DNA of 64,000 nucleotides. Origin: Methylocystis sp. IM3. GTDB lineage: Bacteria > Pseudomonadota > Alphaproteobacteria > Rhizobiales > Beijerinckiaceae. Positions 46,876 to 54,103 of this stretch are shown here, piece after piece (positions within the stretch are counted from its first letter, which is position 1; every line of letters begins with the position of its first letter). The stretch covers positions 426,501-490,500 of the forward strand of contig NZ_JBBPBZ010000002.1 of NCBI RefSeq assembly GCF_038070105.1, in the 5' to 3' direction. A program made the translations under genes and the position numbers. Under the pieces are notes generated by a model, which saw only the letters and a list, made by a program, of their open reading frames with translations, did no database searches and was not told the origin of the DNA.

Positions 46876-47227
46876 GGGTTTTCCTTATGTCATCACTGTT
46901 CCGTGAAGTGTCGCCAGACGCTTCATAAAACGCGTCACTGGGGGGCGCGCTTGATGAAACTCCCGGTCGGGTCTTGGCACGCGTGGCAGATGCGGGTTTC
47001 ACGGCGGGTTTCAGCGACGCGAGCGCGCGCCTTTCCAACCAGGCCTCAATCTGAGTGCGGCGGCGAAATTTCCGGCCGTTGACGCGGACCGGCCGCGGAA
47101 AATCATTGCCCGGGTCGCTGTCCCAACGCGCGAAGGTCCGCAAAGAGACATTTAGCAGCTTGGCGAGCTTCGGGTCGGAGATCAGCTCTAGAGGATCGGC
47201 CGTGTCCAACAATTTCGTTTTCTCCAT
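46766..47227 (-). CDS. AlpA-family helix-turn-helix regulator
   Basis: From ATG 47227 the protein reads MEKTKLLDTADPLELISDPK, then LAKLLNVSLRTFARWDSD and FPRPVRVNGRKFRRRTQIEA, a MerR-like winged-helix typical of AlpA/excisionase proteins. Such proteins activate integrase or excision genes. The last part (from about residue 95) overlaps the start of the next gene in another frame by about 110 bp and looks less protein-like, so the 3' end may be altered. It is part of the island mobility module. Confidence 0.75.
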   Translation of the reverse strand: MEKTKLLDTADPLELISDPKLAKLLNVSLRTFARWDSDPGNDFPRPVRVNGRKFRRRTQIEAWLERRALASLKPAVKPASATRAKTRPGVSSSAPPSDAFYEASGDTSRNSDDIRKTHANADLRTNPGPGQAQHPRTARKLHREHWLGSRDGH

Positions 47228-47475
47228 GGGGCTCGCGACGAGATATGACATCGCCTTGCATGGACAAATTAGGCATGCGCGATGTCGATCGGCTAGAGGG
47301 CGTGAGCGAGAAAACACTTTCTTCTCAGTTATTTAAACTGCACGCGCTTCTGATAATAATTATCGAAAGCCGACACGCTTTTTATAATTGTCCATGGGAC
47401 CCGCAGGCGCAAAAAAAGGAGCCGCGGAAATCCGCGACTCCCGCAAATGCCCGGGAGCTTCGCCGCCCAGGTGGT

Positions 47476-47935
47476 TCACACATCGAGTATGCGGTAGAAG
47501 GATATCACGCGGTTAATGTTGGACTTGTATTTAGCGCAGACAGTCTTGAGCGCTTTAGTAAACTGCTCTCCCCCTTCCACACGCTTACGAACTTCCTCAG
47601 CGGCAACCCAGTATCTGTCGTTGGTCGGGTCGGCTGGTCGGTGTGGCGGCAATCGTTCTTCTACGGTCACGTAGAACGGGCCGCGCGCCGTTTTTGGCGG
47701 AATGGTTTTGAGTTGCGCTCCGGGTGGCAAGATAAATTTCAGTTTCCCGTCGGGCGTAAGAGCCAGGTCCGGAAAAAAGTCGCGCGGAGTGTCGCTTGGC
47801 ACACTGACGACAATTCGTTCCCCTTTGGGCGAGGAACTCTGGAGTTTTCCTCCGCCCAAAATGTAGGCCAGCGTTTTTGCCACTGCTGCCGATATGGGCC
47901 TTCCGCGGGCGAGGAACCGGACCAGCTCGTCAACT
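47476..47935 (-). pseudogene. C-terminal fragment of an unknown protein fused to the broken integrase
   Basis: A minus-strand frame reads DELVRFLARGRPISAAVAKT and continues through FFPDLALTPDGKLKFILPPG to INRVISFYRILDV. It is well-formed protein sequence of about 150 residues but starts abruptly where the integrase sequence breaks off, with no start codon in a good context. A deletion appears to have joined the two. The parent family is unknown to me. Confidence 0.45.
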
Positions 47936-48396
47936 CGGCCGCGGTCTGATTGCCCAATTTGGCGACGATCTCGACGCGGAGGAGGCGCTCGGCTTCTTTC
48001 GCCCAAGCTGGTTTCCATTTCTTAGTCTTAGCTTTCGGATTGGGAGCGGACAGATAGGCTTCGACCGCGGTGGCGACGGTGTCCCGCTTCGCGGCCTCAG
48101 AGGCGGCCCTGCGCTCTTTCTTGATGGCGCCAGGATCATTGCCTCGGGCGAGCTCGACAAGCGCCTCTCGGGCCAATTCACGCGCCTTTAGCGAGGCCGA
48201 GCGCGGCCGGGCCAATAGTGTAGTTTCGGGGGCGGCCTTCGTGCCGAAACCGCAAGTTGAAGCTCATCCTGCCGGACGGCCGCACGGTGAGGAAGAGTCC
48301 GTCGCCGTCGGGATACTCCGTTGGCTTGGCCGGCGGGTTCTTTTGGACGCTTTCGATGAATTTGATTGTTAGTCGTTTCGTCTGGCGCTCGCCCAT
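47900..48396 (-). pseudogene. Tyrosine recombinase of the island, frameshifted and truncated
   Basis: The start near ATG 48396 reads MGERQTKRLTIKFIESVQKN and GDGLFLTVRPSGRMSFNLRF, the arm-binding domain of P4-type integrases. A frameshift near 48195 moves to ARELAREALVELARGNDPGA and TVATAVEAYLSAPNPK, the start of the core-binding domain. The sequence stops at about 47930 without any catalytic Arg, His or Tyr motif. It is the integrase expected for the tRNA-His attachment site, now dead. Confidence 0.75.
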
Positions 48397-48559
48397 GCAT
48401 TTTCCCAACGTAACCCCGCCCCTTCGCGATGGGCTGCCGTTTTCAGAAAATTTTTGCGGGCGCTGGGGACTAGCTTGAACTTGACTAATAGCCGCCGCCG
48501 CAGCGTCCAGCGATGCTATAGTGTAACGTCAGCGCGTGTAGCTAAGACGGGGGCATTGC

Positions 48560-48751
48560 ATGGCGAAGACAGGACAGGCGGGCAGCGACGTGAAGACGGA
48601 CGGTCGCGGGCCGGGCGGGCGATGGCTGCCGGGCGCATCGCCAAACCCCGCCGGACGGCCCAAGGCGAGCTATCTCGTCGCCATGCACGAGATCAGTCGT
48701 CTTGCCGGTATCGAGATTGTTGATGTGACGCCCGCCAGCACGAGCAACTAG
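48560..48751 (+). CDS. DUF5681-like short protein
   Basis: The 63-residue frame contains GGRWLPGASPNPAGRPKAS, very close to the DUF5681 consensus W-x-G-x-S-G-N-P-x-G-R-P-K found near terminase-like and island genes. The protein is short relative to many members, and may be the N-terminal remainder of a longer one. It is divergent from the integrase. The function is unknown. Confidence 0.55.
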   Translation: MAKTGQAGSDVKTDGRGPGGRWLPGASPNPAGRPKASYLVAMHEISRLAGIEIVDVTPASTSN

Positions 48752-48840
48752 TGACGGGCAAAGGGCGCTCGTTTCACAAAATCCCCGGAAGGCGCTGGCG
48801 CACGTCATCTGAAATTCAGGGGAGGCCTTCGGCACGATGG

Positions 48841-49353
48841 CTATATCTGCGGCGCAAATCCCCCGCCAAGAACTAAACCATCGTTGATAGCTGCAATAAG
48901 CGGCGTGGTTAAAGTCACGTGGTAGCCCACTCGGATGAGAACGCCGTTTCGTATTGCCGTGTCGAAGTTAAGGATTAGAACTTGCGGCGCGCCTCCAACA
49001 CCCGGAAATGACTGAGGCAATAGTTGGAGACCCCAGGCGTCGACAGCAAAGGTGGTTTGGTCTTCTTCGAGAGACACGCTCACGGGGGTCGCCAATATGG
49101 CGGATGAAGTGATCGTGGATGGAGCAGTATCAGTTCCGTATGATCGTAACGTAAGACCCTCTCGATCTGCGCTCAGAGGCAGATAGGTGAAGAAGGTTCC
49201 CCTGCCGGTGCTGTCGCCGCCATGGTGTTCTACGACGACGCTGCCTGTGTAAACTTCAATTAACTTCTGGTCTTCGCCGGTGTTGATGCGCCACTCCACA
49301 TGCGACGGAAGGATGATGTTACCCAGTGTCACACTAAAATTGAAATCAGACAT
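48841..49353 (-). CDS. Hypothetical beta-rich protein
   Basis: The 170-residue protein starts MSDFNFSVTLGNIILPSHVE and is built of alternating short strands with many Thr, Val and Gly, for example GLTLRSYGTDTAPSTITSS and VGYHVTLTTPLIAAIND. There is no signal peptide. Good codon use and a GGGGAG element before the start support it. It is the last island gene before attR. I do not recognise a family. Confidence 0.6.
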   Translation of the reverse strand: MSDFNFSVTLGNIILPSHVEWRINTGEDQKLIEVYTGSVVVEHHGGDSTGRGTFFTYLPLSADREGLTLRSYGTDTAPSTITSSAILATPVSVSLEEDQTTFAVDAWGLQLLPQSFPGVGGAPQVLILNFDTAIRNGVLIRVGYHVTLTTPLIAAINDGLVLGGGFAPQI

Positions 49354-49592
49354 TTTCCGCTCCCCCCTAATAAATCATCCAATGGCGGACCGCATAAATT
49401 GACCTTCGTCAACGCGTAACTCCCGCTTAAAGTTCCCTGTGGCTAAAGGCAGCGCGCTGGGTTGCGCGGCTAACGAGCCGGTCACCCTGCTCCGGAGGGC
49501 GCGGCAAGGATCACTATGTGCTGGCGGAGACCGCGCGCCAGCATGGCCCGGCTTGGTTTTGCTTGTGTTTTAGAAATGGAGAGACAACGCCG

Positions 49593-49610
49593 TAGCGTCT
49601 GGAGACGCTA
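49593..49610. repeat. Perfect 8-bp inverted repeat next to attR
   Basis: TAGCGTCT and AGACGCTA enclose GG, ending six bases before the tRNA-His repeat copy. Such stems near an att core may be arm sites for integrase or excisionase. The rest of 49354-49592 holds no gene. Confidence 0.5.
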
Positions 49611-49616
49611 GAAAAT

Positions 49617-49665
49617 CAGATTGTGGATCTGGGGTCCCCGCGTTCGAGCCGGGGTGGCGGTACCA
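49617..49665 (+). repeat. attR: duplicated 3' part of tRNA-His
   Basis: The 49 bp from the anticodon stem to the CCA match tRNA-His at 46 of 49 positions; mismatches are at offsets 19, 20 and 24, in the variable loop/T stem region. There is no 5' half, so this is not a tRNA gene. It marks the right border of the island. Confidence 0.85.
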
Positions 49666-49842
49666 TGTTCTCCAGCAATTTCGCGGCGCGGACGCGCTTC
49701 AGTGCAGTCTGGAGACGCAAAAGCCGCTCTGCGCGCGCCCGGCGCGGCGGGGGCTTTCGAGCCCGCCGCGTAATAATCAGGCGTGGAGAGGCGGCCGACG
49801 CAGCTTCCGCTTTCGGCCTCACGGGGACTTGGCGCCGCCGGT

Positions 49843-50967
49843 CTACCCGCCCAACTGGCGCAGAAAACCGGACACTCTTGCAAGACCTGCCTTGAGCACG
49901 TCAGGGTTGTTCGCATAACCGATCCGAACATAGCCCTCCCATTGCAGCGCGCTGCCGGGCGTGAACATCACGCCCGTCCGTTCGATAAGGGCGACGCAAA
50001 AATCGCGGGAGGTCATGCCGACGTCGATCCGCACCCATGCCGTCGTGCCAGACTTCGGTTTGACGTAAGACAGGCGCGGCTCATCGCTGATCCAGCTGTC
50101 GAGGGTCGAAAGGTTCGCGCGCAAAATGGCGTGATTGCGTTTGAGGATCGCATCCCGGCTTTCGAGCGCGATCGAGGCGAGCAGGTCATTCAGCATTCCC
50201 ACGCTGATCGTATTGTAGTCGCGATGAATCTGCACGCGTCGGATCGTCTCTGTTGGCGCGACGATCCATCCTACGCGCAAGCCCGCGAGCGACCACGTCT
50301 TGGACATGCTGCCGGTGCTGACGCCTTTCTCGTAAAGATCCGCAATCGACGTCGTGAAGCCGGAGCCGTGCTGATCCGTGCCGCGATAGACCTCGTCACT
50401 CAGCACATAAGCGCCGCAGGAACGCGCGATTCGCGCGATTTCGCCGAGGAACGCGGGCTCCATCAACGAGCCTGTCGGATTATTCGGATTGTTGATAGCG
50501 ATCACGCGCGTCGCTGGCGTGACCATCCGTTCCAGTTCGCCAAGGTCGGGCAGGAAAGCATTTTCCTCGCGCAGCGGCAGAATCTCCACCTTGGCGCCGT
50601 AGCTCGCCGGAATGGAATAATGCTGCTGATAGGTCGGGAACACGGAAATCATGTGATCGCCCGGCTCTATCAGCGTCTCATAGAGGAGCGCGTTCGCGCT
50701 GATCGCGCCATGTGTGATCAGCACATTGGTCGGTCGCTGGTTCACGTACAACGACGCGACATTGGCGCGAAGCCGCTCTGTTCCGTCGATGTCGCCATAG
50801 GTCAGCTTCATCGGCAGAATTTCGCGCAACAGCGACCCTTCCCTGCCCGCGAGCCTCAGGAGCTCGCCGACGGTCAGCGACTCGACGCACGTTTCCGCAA
50901 GGTTGAGGTCACACATATTCTCATAAGCGTACATCCACTGTTCGACCCCAAATTCCTCGATGTGCAT
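49843..50967 (-). CDS. PLP-dependent aminotransferase, class I/II
   Basis: The start ATG 50967 follows GGAAGAGGA, giving 374 residues starting MHIEEFGVEQWMYAYEN. It has the fold-type I hallmarks: ITHGAISANALLYETLI, INNPNNPTG, DEVYRG and PLP lysine in SMSKTWSLAGLRVGWIV. The opening resembles the aspartate-aminotransferase-like group that includes capreomycidine-synthase-type enzymes, so substrate assignment is open. It stands alone right outside the island border. Confidence 0.88.
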   Translation of the reverse strand: MHIEEFGVEQWMYAYENMCDLNLAETCVESLTVGELLRLAGREGSLLREILPMKLTYGDIDGTERLRANVASLYVNQRPTNVLITHGAISANALLYETLIEPGDHMISVFPTYQQHYSIPASYGAKVEILPLREENAFLPDLGELERMVTPATRVIAINNPNNPTGSLMEPAFLGEIARIARSCGAYVLSDEVYRGTDQHGSGFTTSIADLYEKGVSTGSMSKTWSLAGLRVGWIVAPTETIRRVQIHRDYNTISVGMLNDLLASIALESRDAILKRNHAILRANLSTLDSWISDEPRLSYVKPKSGTTAWVRIDVGMTSRDFCVALIERTGVMFTPGSALQWEGYVRIGYANNPDVLKAGLARVSGFLRQLGG

Positions 50968-51219
50968 GAGTCCTCTTCCTTGTGGATTCGTCGCCCGGCG
51001 CATGTTGCGCCGCCGCTCAATATAATAATTCGTATCGACCGCCGATATCGAGTTCGCGGCGGCGATGAAAGCGCGACGGGTTCGGCGAAAGCGCCTTACC
51101 CTCACAGGCCACGAGCCGCGCCGCTGTCTCGTTCGTTCCTTCACGGGCAGCCGAAGAAATATCTCGTCAACGGTATGATTTTACTTGCTTTCGGCGACCG
51201 CCGGCGCTTTGAGGAGGCA

Positions 51220-51393
51220 ATGAAACCAAACGGAGGCGGCATGCCGTCGATCGCCGAGCTTGAAGAAAAATTCGCCAGCTCCCTTGGGAAGCGTCTCGAG
51301 GATTTAACCGATGAGGAGCATGAGGCTTTCGGCGTCATGATCGCTCAGGGCTTGAGGGAAGCCGCCACGAGAGAGACGGAGAAGAAAGAATAA
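51220..51393 (+). CDS. Small hypothetical protein
   Basis: An ATG at 51220 preceded by GAGGAGG opens 57 codons: MKPNGGGMPSIAELEEKFAS, RLEDLTDEEHEAFGVMIAQG, then a charged helix. The strong ribosome site and helical, acidic make-up support a real small gene. There is no signal or membrane helix. The function is unknown. Confidence 0.6.
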   Translation: MKPNGGGMPSIAELEEKFASSLGKRLEDLTDEEHEAFGVMIAQGLREAATRETEKKE

Positions 51394-51588
51394 GGATCGA
51401 ACTGGCTGCGAGCAGCGCGAACGCCCAGGGGCGTGGCGGCCTCCTTGCTGGCTTCACAACGGCCGCCGGATCGCTGGCGGTTTCTCAACTGGAGCGAAAG
51501 TCCCGCGCCGGCTTCGGGCCTGCGTCCTGCTCTTGAAAACGCAGCCTTGCGGCCTAAATCTCGCCCTCCAAGGTGGAGCCTGCGGGTC

Positions 51589-52668
51589 ATGGATGAAGGC
51601 TATTCGTGGCTAAGATTGCTGATCGACAGCTCTTTCGCCAGTCGACTCCTGGTCGATAGAGCGGCCAATATCATCTTCGCCAATCGCGCCGCAGAGACCC
51701 TTTTCGGCTACGGGCCCGACGAACTGACGGGTAAGCCGATAGACGTGCTTTTTGCGTCCCCGCAGGACCGGGACCTGGCGGTCCCCCGCAGATATTTTCC
51801 TGGTCGCAGGATAAGAGGGGATCACGAGGAAATAAGAGGCTGCACGAAGCAAGGGCGGGAACTCATCCTGCGGATCGGCACCAGTCCGATCGAGACCGTC
51901 GCGGCGTCTTACCTTTCCGTCACGATTTTCGATATCACTCAATACAAGCAAACGGAGCGAGAGCTTCTCTTCAAGGGCAGGCAACTGGAGGAAGCGAAAA
52001 GGCGCGTTTCCAAGTTCGCCTTGCTTGCAGCCAACGATCTGCGAGAACGCTTGCAGAGGATCGGCGCGTCCGTGTCCGAGGCGAAAAGCGCGCTGGCGGC
52101 GGGGGACATGGTTGCAGCCGCGGCGGCGAACGACAGAGTTCTCGATTCGACGTCGAACGCCCAGCGTCTCGTGGACGCCTTGCTGGAATATAGCCTGCAG
52201 GCGTCAGCCATCCTCAATCTCGAATTTATTCACCTCAGAAGCGAGGTCGACTCCGTTCTGAACACGCTTTCGGAGACGACGGGCGACGCCGGGCTGAAAA
52301 TCGAGAATACGGTTCCGGCGGATCTCCGGATAAAGGCGGACAAGCCCATGTTCATGCGTCTTCTCCGCGACCTTGTCGAGACGTCGATGTCATTGCGACG
52401 AAACGCGTCGGGGATAATTATCTCTGCGACGCGCAACAAGGAGAAAAATGGCATATTGCTCGGCATAGGCGGCAAGGAGGCGGGCAGGGGAGAAGACAAT
52501 AACGGCTTCCGGGAGGCGGGCGCCCGCATGCGGCTCGAAGAGGGGCTCGCCGCGGTGAAATCGATCTGCGAACAGCATGGCTGGACTGTCGAGGCCGGCG
52601 CCCCGCCCGAGCAAGGCGGGTTCCAGGTGAGCATCCCGGTGAACGGCCCGCCGCTGGCGGCGCCTTGA
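51589..52668 (+). CDS. PAS-domain sensor with a degenerate histidine-kinase core
   Basis: From ATG 51589 the protein has 359 residues. Residues about 15-120 are a PAS domain (NIIFANRAAETLFGYGPDEL, GKPIDVLF). The following region aligns with HisKA but reads FALLAANDLRERL where an H-D-L/H-E-x-P box is expected, so the phospho-acceptor histidine is replaced by Asn. The N-box position reads LLRDLVETSMSLRR, without the conserved Asn, and no G-boxes are recognisable. It is thus a pseudokinase-like sensor, perhaps acting by protein contacts. Confidence 0.72.
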   Translation: MDEGYSWLRLLIDSSFASRLLVDRAANIIFANRAAETLFGYGPDELTGKPIDVLFASPQDRDLAVPRRYFPGRRIRGDHEEIRGCTKQGRELILRIGTSPIETVAASYLSVTIFDITQYKQTERELLFKGRQLEEAKRRVSKFALLAANDLRERLQRIGASVSEAKSALAAGDMVAAAAANDRVLDSTSNAQRLVDALLEYSLQASAILNLEFIHLRSEVDSVLNTLSETTGDAGLKIENTVPADLRIKADKPMFMRLLRDLVETSMSLRRNASGIIISATRNKEKNGILLGIGGKEAGRGEDNNGFREAGARMRLEEGLAAVKSICEQHGWTVEAGAPPEQGGFQVSIPVNGPPLAAP

Positions 52669-52753
52669 GGCAAAAACTCCGAGGCGAAAACTCCCCCTTG
52701 CCGGATATGCCCGCCTGCGGCCGGCGTGCGCCAAAGTGGCGCGGCCGCGGAGG

Positions 52754-53008
52754 TCAGAAATTCAACCTGGGACGGCGGGACATCATTTTCCTGTATATTG
52801 CGCGTTGATAGTCGCCGACCGAGGGCTCGCTTTCCTCGATCATGTCGTCTGTGGCTTCGAGAGGCGCGATTCCATATCCGCAGTCCAAAAGAGACGTCAG
52901 GAATATGCGTATGAGACTTTGCGCGTCAATCTCGTCGGCGTGCTCCGCAAAATAGATTTCCGCTTCCTTGAGGGCTTGTCTGTACAAGTTTTCGAGAGGT
53001 TCCGTCAT
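52754..53008 (-). CDS. Small hypothetical protein
   Basis: From ATG 53008 the 84-residue product reads MTEPLENLYRQALKEAEIYF, AEHADEIDAQSLIRIFLTSL and ends with a basic tail (MMSRRPRLNF). It is helical and acidic with one central hydrophobic segment. It lies head-to-tail with the small gene at 53118-53402. I know of no homologue. Confidence 0.5.
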   Translation of the reverse strand: MTEPLENLYRQALKEAEIYFAEHADEIDAQSLIRIFLTSLLDCGYGIAPLEATDDMIEESEPSVGDYQRAIYRKMMSRRPRLNF

Positions 53009-53117
53009 CTGCTTCCCGGCGATTTGAGGACCCGAATATCCTACCGTCGTTTTTGACCCGGACCCTCGGCGACCGCCGGACAAAATGACGCACCCCGCGC
53101 AGAGTTCGTCGAGAAAC

Positions 53118-53402
53118 CTACTGCGCGGCGCAGGTGGGGAAAATCATCGATACGCGAATTCGATTTGTCTCCGCCTCGAATGCGTCCAGCGCCTCTTCTT
53201 CGAACAGGGATCTGAGCTTCCCATGCCCCAGCCGCATATCGTCGGCGGCGCGTTCACGCTCGTTTTCAAAGTTTTCCATCTCTCCGGGGCACAAGGCCTC
53301 GAAGTCCTCCGGGCTGGTTGTCAGCGCGAGAAGAGAGAGACGCCGGGCTGCGATCAGGGCAAGCTCTCTTGCTGCGCGACTATGTTCACGGCTGTAGCGC
53401 AT
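53118..53402 (-). CDS. Small hypothetical helical protein
   Basis: From ATG 53402 the 94-residue product begins MRYSREHSRAARELALIAAR and continues TTSPEDFEALCPGEMENFEN, an Arg-rich helix then an acidic one. An extended frame to 53579 has no coding character. It is probably cytosolic, and co-directional with the small gene downstream. No family was recognised. Confidence 0.5.
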   Translation of the reverse strand: MRYSREHSRAARELALIAARRLSLLALTTSPEDFEALCPGEMENFENERERAADDMRLGHGKLRSLFEEEALDAFEAETNRIRVSMIFPTCAAQ

Positions 53403-53648
53403 GGCGGTGCTCCTTCCCCCATGCATAGCTGGGGCGACAGCCGGGTCCGGAAAGCGGCGGGCGACTCCCAGGCGGGACCCAAAGTGAGCCCTCGGGTGGC
53501 TGAGAGATACGCCGTGAACGTGGCGATGAATGCCGCGCGGTCGCGGCGCTTTGTGGGGCCTGCGCCGACGCTCAGCCAAATTTGTTTTTCTATTTCAGCG
53601 TATTGCGCTAGCCTGACGGCCGGCAGGGGATGTCGGTTGGTGAAAGAA

Positions 53649-53951
53649 ATGACCGCGGACGAATATTTCAAGCTGCTCCACGCGGGCGTCGCTCCGCGTC
53701 TGGTTCAAATGGCGCGCGACTTCGCCGCGCTGGCCGACTCGGACCCGGACGCCGCAGGGCGAAAATTGGACGACGCCGATGTCATCTTCGCCGTCTGGCG
53801 GGCCGATGGCGGGAATTACGGGTTTATCCCGGTCTTTGGGGGCGATCGCCTGAAAGGCGCCGGGGTCGGACTTCGGTTGGCCGCCCTTTTTGCGCCGAGC
53901 GAGATGGAAGCCCTCATGCTCGCTTACCCCCGTCAATTGGTCACGCAATAA
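53649..53951 (+). CDS. Hypothetical protein preceding the STAND gene
   Basis: The ATG at 53649 (or GTG 53640) gives 100 residues: MTADEYFKLLHAGVAPRLVQ, a helix, then DADVIFAVWRADGGNYGFIP and GVGLRLAALFAPSEMEALML. It ends 152 bp before the STAND ATPase gene on the same strand, so the two could be co-transcribed. It may be a small regulatory partner; no homologue is known to me. Confidence 0.5.
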   Translation: MTADEYFKLLHAGVAPRLVQMARDFAALADSDPDAAGRKLDDADVIFAVWRADGGNYGFIPVFGGDRLKGAGVGLRLAALFAPSEMEALMLAYPRQLVTQ

Positions 53952-54103
53952 GACCTTTCGCGGAGACTCCGCTCGGGCGCAGGCCGGGAGCCATGTCGCG
54001 CGGCCGCGAAGGAGGGGAGGGAATCGGATGCGCCGCCCACGCTTCGCCATTCTTCGATCCTATGACCTCGGTGCGGGACAAAAGCCCCGTCCGGGGACCT
54101 GCG

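Larger units (their letters stand above)
28018..49665. mobile_element. About 21.6-kb decayed integrative island at tRNA-His
   Basis: The region is framed by the tRNA-His direct repeats. Its right end carries a frameshifted tyrosine recombinase, an AlpA-type regulator, a RecD-like fragment and a split primase/helicase, the usual replication/integration module of Hyphomicrobiales islands. Cargo includes a sensor kinase, LysR and MFS pump, hemA, sigma factor and zinc-finger protein, a DUF3365 haem protein and a large secreted protein. Broken genes (integrase, primase, IS5, MarR, globin) suggest the element is fixed. hemA has core-like codon use, so the cargo may be composite. Confidence 0.8.

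Noticed and set aside
49617..49665. Possible second tRNA-His gene
   Set aside because: Only the 3' half is present with no D arm or 5' acceptor strand, so it is an att duplication and not a gene.
53085..53648. Upstream extension of the small gene at 53649
   Set aside because: The extension is antisense to the minus-strand small gene at 53118-53402 and has no coding pattern.
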